Positions 1-6,897 of a DNA stretch of 12,113 bases are shown here, piece by piece. Source of the DNA: CAYUXF01 sp964448755 (GTDB lineage Bacteria; Margulisbacteria; Termititenacia; Termititenacales; CAYUXF01); NCBI GenBank assembly GCA_964448755.1, contig CAYUXF010000049.1:1-12113 (forward strand), written 5' to 3'. Position 1 is the first letter of the stretch, and every line of letters begins with the position of its first letter. The notes below the pieces were generated by a model. That model was not told the DNA's origin. It did not search any database and worked only from the letters and a program-made list of their open reading frames with translations. The position numbers and the translations under genes are program-made.

Positions 1-43
1 AATTACCCTGACAAAAAGATCAATTTTACGTTAATATTAGGAC

Positions 44-2533
44 ATGACTGGCCACTTGCAAGATAAAACAACTACAATTATTGATCAAGATAAAATGACG
101 CCGATGATGCGTCAGTATTTTGATATCAAAAAAACTCAAGAAGATGCCATTCTCTTTTTTAGATTGGGTGACTTTTATGAGATGTTCTATAGCGACGCCG
201 AAACCGCCGCCAGAGAACTAGATTTAACACTGACCGGACGCGGCAAAGATGAGAACAGAATGCCGATGTGCGGCATACCTTATCACGCTGCCGATAATTA
301 CATTTTAAGACTAATAAAAAAGGGCTATAAAATAGCGATCTGCGAACAGGTTGAAGATCCCGCCTTGAGCAAAGGTCTGACCAAACGCGAAGTCATTAAA
401 GTAATTACTCCTGGCACTATCACTGACGAAAAACTGCTCCCAGCCGCCGATACAAATTATCTGGCAGCGATAGTTAAAAGCGACCTCAAAGAGGATATTT
501 ATGGTCTCTCTTATGTCGAAGCTTCTACAGGCGAATTTAAACTGACAACTATTTACGGCCGCGAAAATTTGAATAACGAACTCTTTAGAATAGAACCTTC
601 GGAAATAATTTATGACGAACCCTCTCTACGTAGCCTTTGCAACACAACAGCCACCCAGGTAGAAAGACCTGGCCTAGACACTGCAAAAAAAATAATTACC
701 CAGCAGTTTAAACTAGATAATTTACAAAACTACGAATTGACAGAATATGCACTTGGGACAATAGCCGCGGCAGCTATAATTAAATACTTACAACAAACCC
801 AGCGCTCACAGCTCGGACAGATCAACGACCTGCAGATCTATCAGCCGGCACACTACATGTATATTGACGCCGCTTCGCGCCGCAACCTGGAACTGACCAG
901 AACAATTAAAACACAATCAGCGACCGGTTCGCTCTTTAATCTACTGAACAGAACAAAAACAGCAATGGGCGGACGTCTGCTCAAAGAGTGGATAAATTAC
1001 CCATTACTTAACAGGCAAACCATTGCTGAACGTTATGACGCTATAACAGAGATCAGCGCCGATAAAATATCGCGCGAAGAATTAAGCGAAGCGCTCAAAC
1101 AGGTCTACGATATCGAACGCTTGATAGGACGTATCGCCAACGGCAACGCCAACGCCCGCGACCTTTATGCACTGAAAGAGTCGTTCCTAATAATTCAGCG
1201 CGATATCTTTGTCATCCTAGAAAATTTCACTACACCTCTTCTCACCACTCTCCTGCGCGATCAATACAAAGAGATAATTTCCGATACGATCAAATTGATC
1301 GAAAATGCGGTCGTCGATAATCCACCTTTGCAAATAAAAGAGGGAAATATTATTAAGAGTGGCTACAACAGCGAACTAGATGAGCTGCGTAGTATGATCA
1401 ACGATACAGCGCGCTGGATCAATGAACTGGAAAACAGCGAAAAAGAAAAGACCGGCATTAAATCACTTAAAATAGGTTACACTTCAGTTTTTGGCTACTA
1501 TATTGAGCTCTCTAAAATAAATAGCCATCTGGCGCCGGCCAATTATATTCGCAAACAAACACTGACCAACGCCGAAAGATATATAACACCAGAACTTAAA
1601 GAACAGGAGACAAAAATACTTAATGCCAGAGAGCAGGCGGAAAAAATAGAATATAAAATTTTTGCCGAGCTGCGCCAGCGCATCGCCGAAAATATTAAAT
1701 CAGTTCAATGTATTGCCAGAAAAACAGCTGAACTCGACGCCCTGGTCTCATTGAGCGCAGTGGCTGTCGCGCAGGGCTATAAACGGCCGCAGATATCGAA
1801 TGACGAGAACGGCTGTTTGAACATAATTAATGGCCGCCATCCAGTGATAGAAACAACAATGCCAAAAGAATTATTTATTCCCAATGATACTATTTTTAAT
1901 GAGCATAGCCAGCGCTTCTTAATGCTCTTTGGGCCGAACATGTCAGGCAAATCGACCTACATGCGCCAAACTGCCTTACTGGTCTTAATGGCACAGGTCG
2001 GCTCTTTTGTTCCGGCGGAAAAAATGGAATTCTCGCTCGTCGACAGGCTCTTTACCAGGGTCGGTGCTATGGACGATCTCTTTTCAGGGCAATCGACGTT
2101 CATGGTAGAAATGTCAGAAACAGCAAACATTTTAAAGAACGCCACGGCCAATTCACTGATCATTATGGATGAGATCGGGCGCGGTACCAGCACCTACGAC
2201 GGCATGTCAATAGCCTGGGCGGTGGCCGAGTATATCTGCCTGAACATTAAAGCAAAAACACTCTTTGCCACACACTACCATGAATTGGCGCAAATGGCTG
2301 AACAATATCAACCTATTAAAAATTTTAATGTTGCGGTAGAAGAGATTGGCAACAAAATAACATTTTTACACAAAGTCATTCCTGGTAAAGCTAACGGCAG
2401 CTACGGTGTACATGTAGCCAGTATCGCCGGCCTGCCGGAACAGGTCGTAGCCAGAGCACAGCAGATACTTAACGGCATGGAGAACCCGGAAATCAAAAAC
2501 TCCCATACAGAACAACTCTCTCTTTTGTCTTGA
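44..2533 (+). CDS. mutS: DNA mismatch repair protein MutS
   Basis: MutS recognises mispaired and looped bases and uses ATP to recruit MutL. The N-terminal mismatch-binding domain carries the Phe-x-Glu motif in GDFYEMF (F44, E46). The clamp region has FGYYIEL at 483-489. The C-terminal ABC-type ATPase has Walker A GPNMSGKS at 630-637, Walker B and signature region DEIGRGTS from 709, and FATHYHEL at 741-748. The protein ends with QLSLL (824-828), the type of motif MutS uses to bind the beta sliding clamp. Almost nothing follows it, so the tetramerisation tail of E. coli MutS is absent (829 residues against 853). The start is uncertain. The ATG at 44 has AGGA only one base upstream, while the ATG at 95 begins MTPMMRQYF, which matches where many MutS proteins start. 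No promoter is judged in the 43 bases upstream. Identity is secure. Confidence 0.98.
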   Translation: MTGHLQDKTTTIIDQDKMTPMMRQYFDIKKTQEDAILFFRLGDFYEMFYSDAETAARELDLTLTGRGKDENRMPMCGIPYHAADNYILRLIKKGYKIAICEQVEDPALSKGLTKREVIKVITPGTITDEKLLPAADTNYLAAIVKSDLKEDIYGLSYVEASTGEFKLTTIYGRENLNNELFRIEPSEIIYDEPSLRSLCNTTATQVERPGLDTAKKIITQQFKLDNLQNYELTEYALGTIAAAAIIKYLQQTQRSQLGQINDLQIYQPAHYMYIDAASRRNLELTRTIKTQSATGSLFNLLNRTKTAMGGRLLKEWINYPLLNRQTIAERYDAITEISADKISREELSEALKQVYDIERLIGRIANGNANARDLYALKESFLIIQRDIFVILENFTTPLLTTLLRDQYKEIISDTIKLIENAVVDNPPLQIKEGNIIKSGYNSELDELRSMINDTARWINELENSEKEKTGIKSLKIGYTSVFGYYIELSKINSHLAPANYIRKQTLTNAERYITPELKEQETKILNAREQAEKIEYKIFAELRQRIAENIKSVQCIARKTAELDALVSLSAVAVAQGYKRPQISNDENGCLNIINGRHPVIETTMPKELFIPNDTIFNEHSQRFLMLFGPNMSGKSTYMRQTALLVLMAQVGSFVPAEKMEFSLVDRLFTRVGAMDDLFSGQSTFMVEMSETANILKNATANSLIIMDEIGRGTSTYDGMSIAWAVAEYICLNIKAKTLFATHYHELAQMAEQYQPIKNFNVAVEEIGNKITFLHKVIPGKANGSYGVHVASIAGLPEQVVARAQQILNGMENPEIKNSHTEQLSLLS

Positions 2534-2558
2534 AATTTTATTTTTTTGATGATATGTT
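2530..2558 (+). promoter_or_regulatory. Possible sigma-70 type promoter for tRNA-Ala
   Basis: TTGAAA (2530-2535), overlapping the mutS stop codon, lies 17 bases before TATGTT (2553-2558). This would place a transcription start about 20 bases before the tRNA. The -10 element is a poor match (4 of 6), and the tRNA could also be read through from mutS, so this is weak. Confidence 0.3.
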
Positions 2559-2587
2559 TCAGCTCTTGATTTTTTACTAGCGCTGTT

Positions 2588-2663
2588 GGGGGTATAGCTC
2601 AGTTGGTAGAGCACTAGCATGGCATGCTAGGGGTCTGGGGTTCAAATCCCCATACCTCCACCA
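2588..2663 (+). tRNA. tRNA-Ala (anticodon GGC), CCA encoded
   Basis: A complete cloverleaf can be drawn. The acceptor stem GGGGGTA pairs with TACCTCC and contains the G3:U70 wobble pair that identifies alanine tRNAs. The D stem is GCTC/GAGC, and the anticodon stem CTAGC/GCTAG encloses ATGGCAT with anticodon GGC at 2621-2623. The variable loop has five bases. The T stem TGGGG/CCCCA holds TTCAAAT, the discriminator is A, and CCA is encoded at 2661-2663. It reads GCC and probably GCU codons. It lies 54 bases after mutS. Confidence 0.97.
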
Positions 2664-2769
2664 GCGCGTGAAAATCTAATTCTATATTCTTAAACAACAA
2701 TATCCTCTCGAAATATTTTTAACAATATTGAGCCAGTCTCTGTAAGACTTTTCAGTTTTAAAGTTTTTT

Positions 2770-3750
2770 TTGAATCAAACAGGTATCAATTACGACAAAG
2801 TAACAAGCGCTATGCTAAACAATAAAAAAATCGCTGAAGCTGAAACTCAAGAAGAGGACTTGAGTTATCCTGATCTTTTAAAGGCCTTTGCCTCAAAAGA
2901 CCATTATCAGATCAGACTCGCTATTTTTGACATAAGCTTTCTGAACAACTTTGATCAAAACTATTTAGCATCCTCCCCTGCTTTCAGAAATTCAACAAAA
3001 GAAAGTCTCATCTCATTAAATAAAATAGGCGACATAATTTCCATTAAATTATTAAACAAAATAATGAAATTTTCTGCCGCAGAATTAAAAGAACTGTCTT
3101 TGACCAATTCGGCTATAGAAGGAGTGCGAACATTAAGTGCTTACGGCTATTTTGCAGATGTTCTTAAATTGATAAGTATTTATAATATTCCATTAAAAAT
3201 ACTTCAGCAAAATGATATTCAACAAAATGCTTTTTTGGGGCTTGTCGCGCTTAAAAATCAGCGGGTAAAAAAACAGCCTGCTGTCTCAACAATTATTGAA
3301 AAATATCAACTGCCGAAAATAACCATTGAAGAATGGCAGGTTTACACTAAACAATATTTTTTAATGGAATTAAGTGATCCATTAATTTATAAAGGGTATG
3401 ACTCTGAAGAAAACAATCTAGAAAATTGGCAAACTTTTTTACACAACTGCGGTTCAGATAACAAACCTATCGATAACAATGAAATAACCGCAGCAGCAAT
3501 TACAGGCGTAAAAAAAGTTTATAGCATTGGCCAAAGAAAAAGAGCAGCACAGCTAATAATATATTTTTCATTATGGGAGATAGAAGAACTGGCGGAAATC
3601 ATAAAAGATGTTAAGCCAATAATAGATTCAATCACATTTACATACAAATCAATTAATGGCATTGAATTAAATCTAATAAAAAAAAGCCCAAATAAACCGA
3701 TCATCAATTTAAAAATAAATAACCACTATAGAAAATTAATTAAAAGTTAA
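2770..3750 (+). CDS. Hypothetical protein, AT-rich gene
   Basis: I do not recognise this 326-residue protein. It is rich in Lys, Asn, Ile and Leu, and looks soluble and mostly helical, with no signal peptide, membrane segment or obvious catalytic motif. Residues 245-290 (VKKVYSIGQRKRAAQ and the hydrophobic stretch after it) look like a packed helical region. The open frame starts with TTG at 2770, and the first ATG is at 2812 (residue 15). Neither has a clear Shine-Dalgarno sequence, so the start is unsettled. Composition differs sharply from mutS: line 3001-3060 has 14 G/C in 60 bases, whereas 1141-1200 has 32. The 106 bases between the tRNA and this gene hold no clear promoter or terminator. 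The gene is convergent with the next one. The length of the frame supports a real gene, possibly acquired or fast-evolving. Confidence 0.7.
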   Translation: MNQTGINYDKVTSAMLNNKKIAEAETQEEDLSYPDLLKAFASKDHYQIRLAIFDISFLNNFDQNYLASSPAFRNSTKESLISLNKIGDIISIKLLNKIMKFSAAELKELSLTNSAIEGVRTLSAYGYFADVLKLISIYNIPLKILQQNDIQQNAFLGLVALKNQRVKKQPAVSTIIEKYQLPKITIEEWQVYTKQYFLMELSDPLIYKGYDSEENNLENWQTFLHNCGSDNKPIDNNEITAAAITGVKKVYSIGQRKRAAQLIIYFSLWEIEELAEIIKDVKPIIDSITFTYKSINGIELNLIKKSPNKPIINLKINNHYRKLIKS

Positions 3751-3823
3751 TTATCTATCAAAGCAGAGTAAAATATCCTATTTTTCACAAAATAAAAAAT
3801 AACCGATATTTTTTTCTAAAAGA

Positions 3824-4501
3824 TTATAGATTTAATTGTTTTAATTTACTCTTATAATACCCCAGGGCTTTTTCCTTGGTCAGAAATACTCTCAAATTAT
3901 TATAAGAATAACAGAGCTCTTGCGGTACCGACTCATTACTTGCTAACTCAAAACCAAGCTCATAGTACTTTTTAATAAATTTAAAATTAGTGTTCGCAAC
4001 AATTATAGGAAAATTCAGTGGCACGTTATCATCAAAACCTGCGCCAAAATAAAGCGCACAGGCCTGAAAAACAGTTGTTCTCAGCGTGCCTTTATAATAA
4101 GAATCACGAAAAATATTTCTCTGCCAAAAATTTAATTTTGGTAATGAATAACAATGATTGATGGATATCTGTGCCTGTTTATTTTCTACAGTAAAATTAT
4201 TATAGCCATAAATCCGCAGCGGATATTTCTGATAAAAATAATCGTCCTGATTAACCATAAAAAAAGAAATTGCGCCATTTTTTTTAAAAAAATCAATAAA
4301 AGGAAGCGCGTGATCTGCCTCAGGCAAACAACGATATTCGGTATTAATACTTTTATGTATATTTTTTGAATACACCGGCAAGTTATCCTGATCCAGCAAA
4401 AAAGATGGCACAGTAACAACAGGCGCCAGATTATAATCTGTCAGAACATCTTTACGAAAATAAAAAACGTCTTCTATGCTGAGTATTTTTTTATTAAACA
4501 T
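3824..4501 (-). CDS. Hypothetical protein, possibly a divergent GNAT acetyltransferase
   Basis: This 225-residue soluble protein is rich in aromatic residues, Asn and Lys, and has no signal peptide or membrane segment. I do not recognise it with certainty. The C-terminal part (KGTLRTTVFQACALYFGAGF, then NTNFKFIKKYYELGFEL) resembles the end of a GNAT acetyltransferase: a Gly-containing turn, a helix, a strand, then an N..N...YxxxGF segment. The acetyl-CoA-binding Q/RxxGxG/A loop is not clear, so this is only a fold-level guess. The ATG at 4501 has AGGA two bases upstream, which is a close, weak ribosome site. It is AT-rich like its convergent neighbour (73 bases between stop codons, no clear hairpin) and appears to be a single-gene transcript with a perfect TATAAT upstream. 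Confidence 0.65.
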   Translation of the reverse strand: MFNKKILSIEDVFYFRKDVLTDYNLAPVVTVPSFLLDQDNLPVYSKNIHKSINTEYRCLPEADHALPFIDFFKKNGAISFFMVNQDDYFYQKYPLRIYGYNNFTVENKQAQISINHCYSLPKLNFWQRNIFRDSYYKGTLRTTVFQACALYFGAGFDDNVPLNFPIIVANTNFKFIKKYYELGFELASNESVPQELCYSYNNLRVFLTKEKALGYYKSKLKQLNL

Positions 4502-4529
4502 ATTCCTACAACCAAAAAATTATTTTCTG

Positions 4530-4535
4530 ATTATA
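4530..4535 (-). promoter_or_regulatory. -10 element for the 3824-4501 gene
   Basis: On the minus strand this reads TATAAT, a perfect housekeeping -10. It would give a transcription start near 4523 and a leader of about 20 bases before the ATG at 4501. No good -35 sits at the right distance (TTGATC is about 21 bases away), so the assignment rests on the -10 and its position. Confidence 0.4.
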
Positions 4536-4571
4536 TCTCAAAAATAAAATTTTTGTGATCAATATACTATA

Positions 4572-4606
4572 AAGCCGAACTTTTTAGCTAATAAAAAGCC
4601 CGGCTT
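4572..4606 (-). terminator. Terminator-like hairpin after the RND operon
   Basis: AAGCCG (4572-4577) pairs with CGGCTT (4601-4606). After a 2x2 internal mismatch, CTTTTTA (4580-4586) pairs with TAAAAAG (4592-4598), leaving a five-base loop. It lies 25 bases beyond the stop of the last operon gene. On the minus strand it is followed by TATAGTATATT rather than a pure T tract, so efficiency is uncertain. It may also stop transcripts arriving from the other side. Confidence 0.6.
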
Positions 4607-4630
4607 ATTTAAAATTGAATTTATAAAAAC

Positions 4631-4819
4631 TTACTTTTCAACGCCAAGTTTTATTAAAATGACCCCAAGCAGGCACCACTTTGTAAAAGCGGATTGCAGC
4701 AAGTTAAGACCGACAAAAGCGGTAAACCAGAGCCAGTTCGGCGAATAGACTTGCGCAAATATCAAACTCAGTAAAATAAATGTACCGGCAAACGCCCTGA
4801 TATATTGTTCTACTTTCAT
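4631..4819 (-). CDS. Small DUF2892 (YgaP-type transmembrane) membrane protein
   Basis: This 62-residue inner-membrane protein has two hydrophobic helices (about 8-25 and 29-52). It has the layout of the DUF2892/YgaP transmembrane domain: an N-terminal charged stretch with an Arg before helix 1, a short turn, then a Cys and LLGVILIKLG near the end, where the family usually has a CPly..lG motif. Here the segment is KWCLLGV. The biochemical role of this domain is not well defined; in some proteins it anchors a rhodanese domain, which is absent here. AAGGAG at 4827-4832 lies seven bases before the ATG and overlaps the end of the beta-barrel gene. With a 16-base gap to that gene, it is the last member of the four-gene operon. 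Confidence 0.8.
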   Translation of the reverse strand: MKVEQYIRAFAGTFILLSLIFAQVYSPNWLWFTAFVGLNLLQSAFTKWCLLGVILIKLGVEK

Positions 4820-4835
4820 TCAACTACTCCTTTAT

Positions 4836-6089
4836 TTAAAAACCATACCGCAGCGAAAGATATGCAGCGCTGTTCTTCTGAAATTGACTATAAAATGTAT
4901 TTTCATCTCTACCGTAAGAAGAGATAACACTGGCACCGACAGTGAGATCATCATTAACTTTATAATCGCCGTTAGTCCGCCAATGATGATCAAGATCGGT
5001 CGGCGAATAGAGATAAATAGTAGAGATCATTAAATTCTGATTAAGCAACTGCTGCGTCAGCCTGACACTCTGCACTTCACGCACCTGATCTTTGCGCTCC
5101 ATCCCAGGGAACAAAGATTCACCATAAGCTTCATAATCCATCATTTTTTCCGTGTAATACTGTAACCCGATAGTGAGATCAGCCCATAGTTCCTGTTCAT
5201 AGCCGGCCAAAAAACGCCACTGTCCGTTATCTATCATCAGGTTATCGCCGTCAATATCATCGACAGAATAGTATTCACCATACTCCAGATTAGCAATACC
5301 GTTTAAAAGATTGCCGCGCAGGCTGGCGCCATAAACTTTCAAACGAGGGAAGATCGCATAGCCGTCGGCATCCTGCCCCGCCGGACTCTTCCAAAACCCG
5401 CGATAGCCGTAAAGCGCCGCCTCATAACCAAATATATTTTTATAAATTCTGGCCGCCACTTCATCGTCATCAAAATCATAATACTGGCGCGGCATTTTCG
5501 CCTCAGTTAGATGATCTTTGCCGACCAGGCTGTTAAAATTAGGGTTCCAAAACGATGTGCGCAATCCAGTCAAATAGCGATCTGAATTAAAGTCCGGGAA
5601 ATAAATAAGATCAATATTGGCCAGGCCGCTGTAATAACCTATTTTAACAGCATCAGCCGGCGCTTTGAGATACTCATTATCGCGGCCGATCAAGAACGAA
5701 CGCCAGTCTTTGGGAAAAAGATCATTGATAAAGAGCAGATCGCCTGTCCCCCAGGTGAGTATCTGCCGCCCGACTTTCAGGTCTATATTCTCGTGCAGCC
5801 AAAAAGCGGCGTTGACCTCACGCAGATCAAAACTGCCGGTACCGGCCGCGATATTCGTCTCCTCCGGCTTAATATCATCGTAAATAAAGTCACCGCGAAA
5901 CTTCAAAAGCGTCCAGCCGTTCTCGTAATTCTGTTCCAGCTGCAGACGCGCTTCAGAGAGCGGCTGAGCGCGCAGATAGTCTTCGCGCTCAAAATAGCCG
6001 CCCGCACGGAGATCAACAAAACCGTTCAGCGCAAAAGCGGGCAGCAGCAACACAGACATCAATAATAATAATTTAGTTAATTTACTCAT
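4836..6089 (-). CDS. Outer-membrane beta-barrel protein (DUF1302/porin-like)
   Basis: This protein of about 417 residues is predicted to form an outer-membrane beta-barrel. It has a signal peptide (Lys near the start, a Leu-rich core, likely cleavage after PAFA), then alternating aromatic and polar strands, and ends SLRYGF. A terminal Phe preceded by alternating hydrophobics is the BAM recognition signature. GRQILTWGTGDLLFINDLFP (about 107-126), followed by KD, matches the conserved GRQ..xWG..D....D..xPxD block of DUF1302-like barrels. The frame opens with GTG at 6092, but I choose ATG at 6089 because AGGAG lies six bases before it; that site overlaps the stop of the LolA-like gene. Its place after an RND exporter and a LolA-like carrier suggests it is the outer-membrane partner or receiver of their cargo. 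The substrate is unknown. Confidence 0.87.
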   Translation of the reverse strand: MSKLTKLLLLMSVLLLPAFALNGFVDLRAGGYFEREDYLRAQPLSEARLQLEQNYENGWTLLKFRGDFIYDDIKPEETNIAAGTGSFDLREVNAAFWLHENIDLKVGRQILTWGTGDLLFINDLFPKDWRSFLIGRDNEYLKAPADAVKIGYYSGLANIDLIYFPDFNSDRYLTGLRTSFWNPNFNSLVGKDHLTEAKMPRQYYDFDDDEVAARIYKNIFGYEAALYGYRGFWKSPAGQDADGYAIFPRLKVYGASLRGNLLNGIANLEYGEYYSVDDIDGDNLMIDNGQWRFLAGYEQELWADLTIGLQYYTEKMMDYEAYGESLFPGMERKDQVREVQSVRLTQQLLNQNLMISTIYLYSPTDLDHHWRTNGDYKVNDDLTVGASVISSYGRDENTFYSQFQKNSAAYLSLRYGF

Positions 6090-6098
6090 CACTGACTC

Positions 6099-6896
6099 CT
6101 AGCCGCGGATCTGTGACGGAACACTGCGCAAATAGCGCTCGGTAAAAATATCGGCACTCAATCCAAGGTTATACTGAATATCGTTAAATGTCAGAACTGT
6201 CTGTCCACCGGTGCGCAGATTTTTGACTAGTGTTTTCACTACCGTCGGGATCCCCTGAATATCTTTGATCTCTAGCGCTTCGATCGTGCGGTAGATCTTA
6301 TTGTTCTGATCAAAATATTCCGCTTTAGACGCCAGCGAATTGGCTTTATTAATATAGATCTTAAAGTAGCTGAACTCAGCGCTCTGCGGCTCTTTCGGCG
6401 TACATTTCAGAACATATTCCTGGTCGGTCTCCGCCAGAAGCTCATGAGTATCCTCGCTCAAACTGCGGCCAGAAACGTCCTCATAGACAAAATCAGAGCC
6501 GGCAAAACTAGTCCGCTTATCTTTAGCTGATATTCTCTTCACCAGATCAAGCGCCGGCAAATAAAGCCATCTGTTATCATCGCCCGCACTTTTTTTATGG
6601 ACCATAAAGACCATTTTACGCACATCGGACGGGCTCTTAAAATAAACATAAAAATACTGGTCGCCGCCGTCCTGCACATCTTTTCGCAGAATAACAAAAT
6701 CACGTATCCTCTCTCTTCCCTGTTTATCAGTAATTACCATGTGCACGCTGGCTTTACCATCGTCGCCTTGATAATAAGAGGCAATGTTACTTTTCTTTAC
6801 CAGTTCTTCGACTGCCGGTGCGGCAAATAAAGAACTGCTGACAAATAACCCGAACAATACTCCTGCTATTAATTTATCTTTTATCTTGCTTTTCAT
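6099..6896 (-). CDS. LolA-like outer-membrane lipoprotein-sorting protein, periplasmic
   Basis: This 265-residue exported protein has a signal peptide with likely cleavage after SLFA (residue 25). The mature part fits the LolA-like family often annotated as outer membrane lipoprotein-sorting protein (PF17131-type). The hallmark blocks are present: WLYLPALDLVKRI (110-122) and FAGSDFVYEDV (131-141). Family knowledge points to a half-barrel that carries a lipid or lipidated cargo through the periplasm. It is not canonical LolA, and no LolB or LolCDE genes are here. Its ATG is one base after the RND stop codon, and its AGGAGG site (6905-6910) lies inside the last codons of the RND gene, so translation is coupled. 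I infer that it receives cargo from the RND protein and delivers it to the outer membrane. Confidence 0.9.
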   Translation of the reverse strand: MKSKIKDKLIAGVLFGLFVSSSLFAAPAVEELVKKSNIASYYQGDDGKASVHMVITDKQGRERIRDFVILRKDVQDGGDQYFYVYFKSPSDVRKMVFMVHKKSAGDDNRWLYLPALDLVKRISAKDKRTSFAGSDFVYEDVSGRSLSEDTHELLAETDQEYVLKCTPKEPQSAEFSYFKIYINKANSLASKAEYFDQNNKIYRTIEALEIKDIQGIPTVVKTLVKNLRTGGQTVLTFNDIQYNLGLSADIFTERYLRSVPSQIRG

Positions 6897-6897
6897 T

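Noticed and set aside
2534..2560. T-rich run after mutS as an intrinsic terminator
   Set aside because: No stable hairpin precedes the T-run, so I cannot support a terminator.
2698..2737. Weak inverted repeat CAATAT/ATATTG after the tRNA
   Set aside because: It is only six AT-rich pairs with a long loop, no T tract follows, and it is expected by chance in sequence of this composition.
2644..4560. Genomic island with att repeats derived from the tRNA-Ala 3' end
   Set aside because: No second copy of the tRNA 3' sequence and no integrase or transposase gene is visible in the window.
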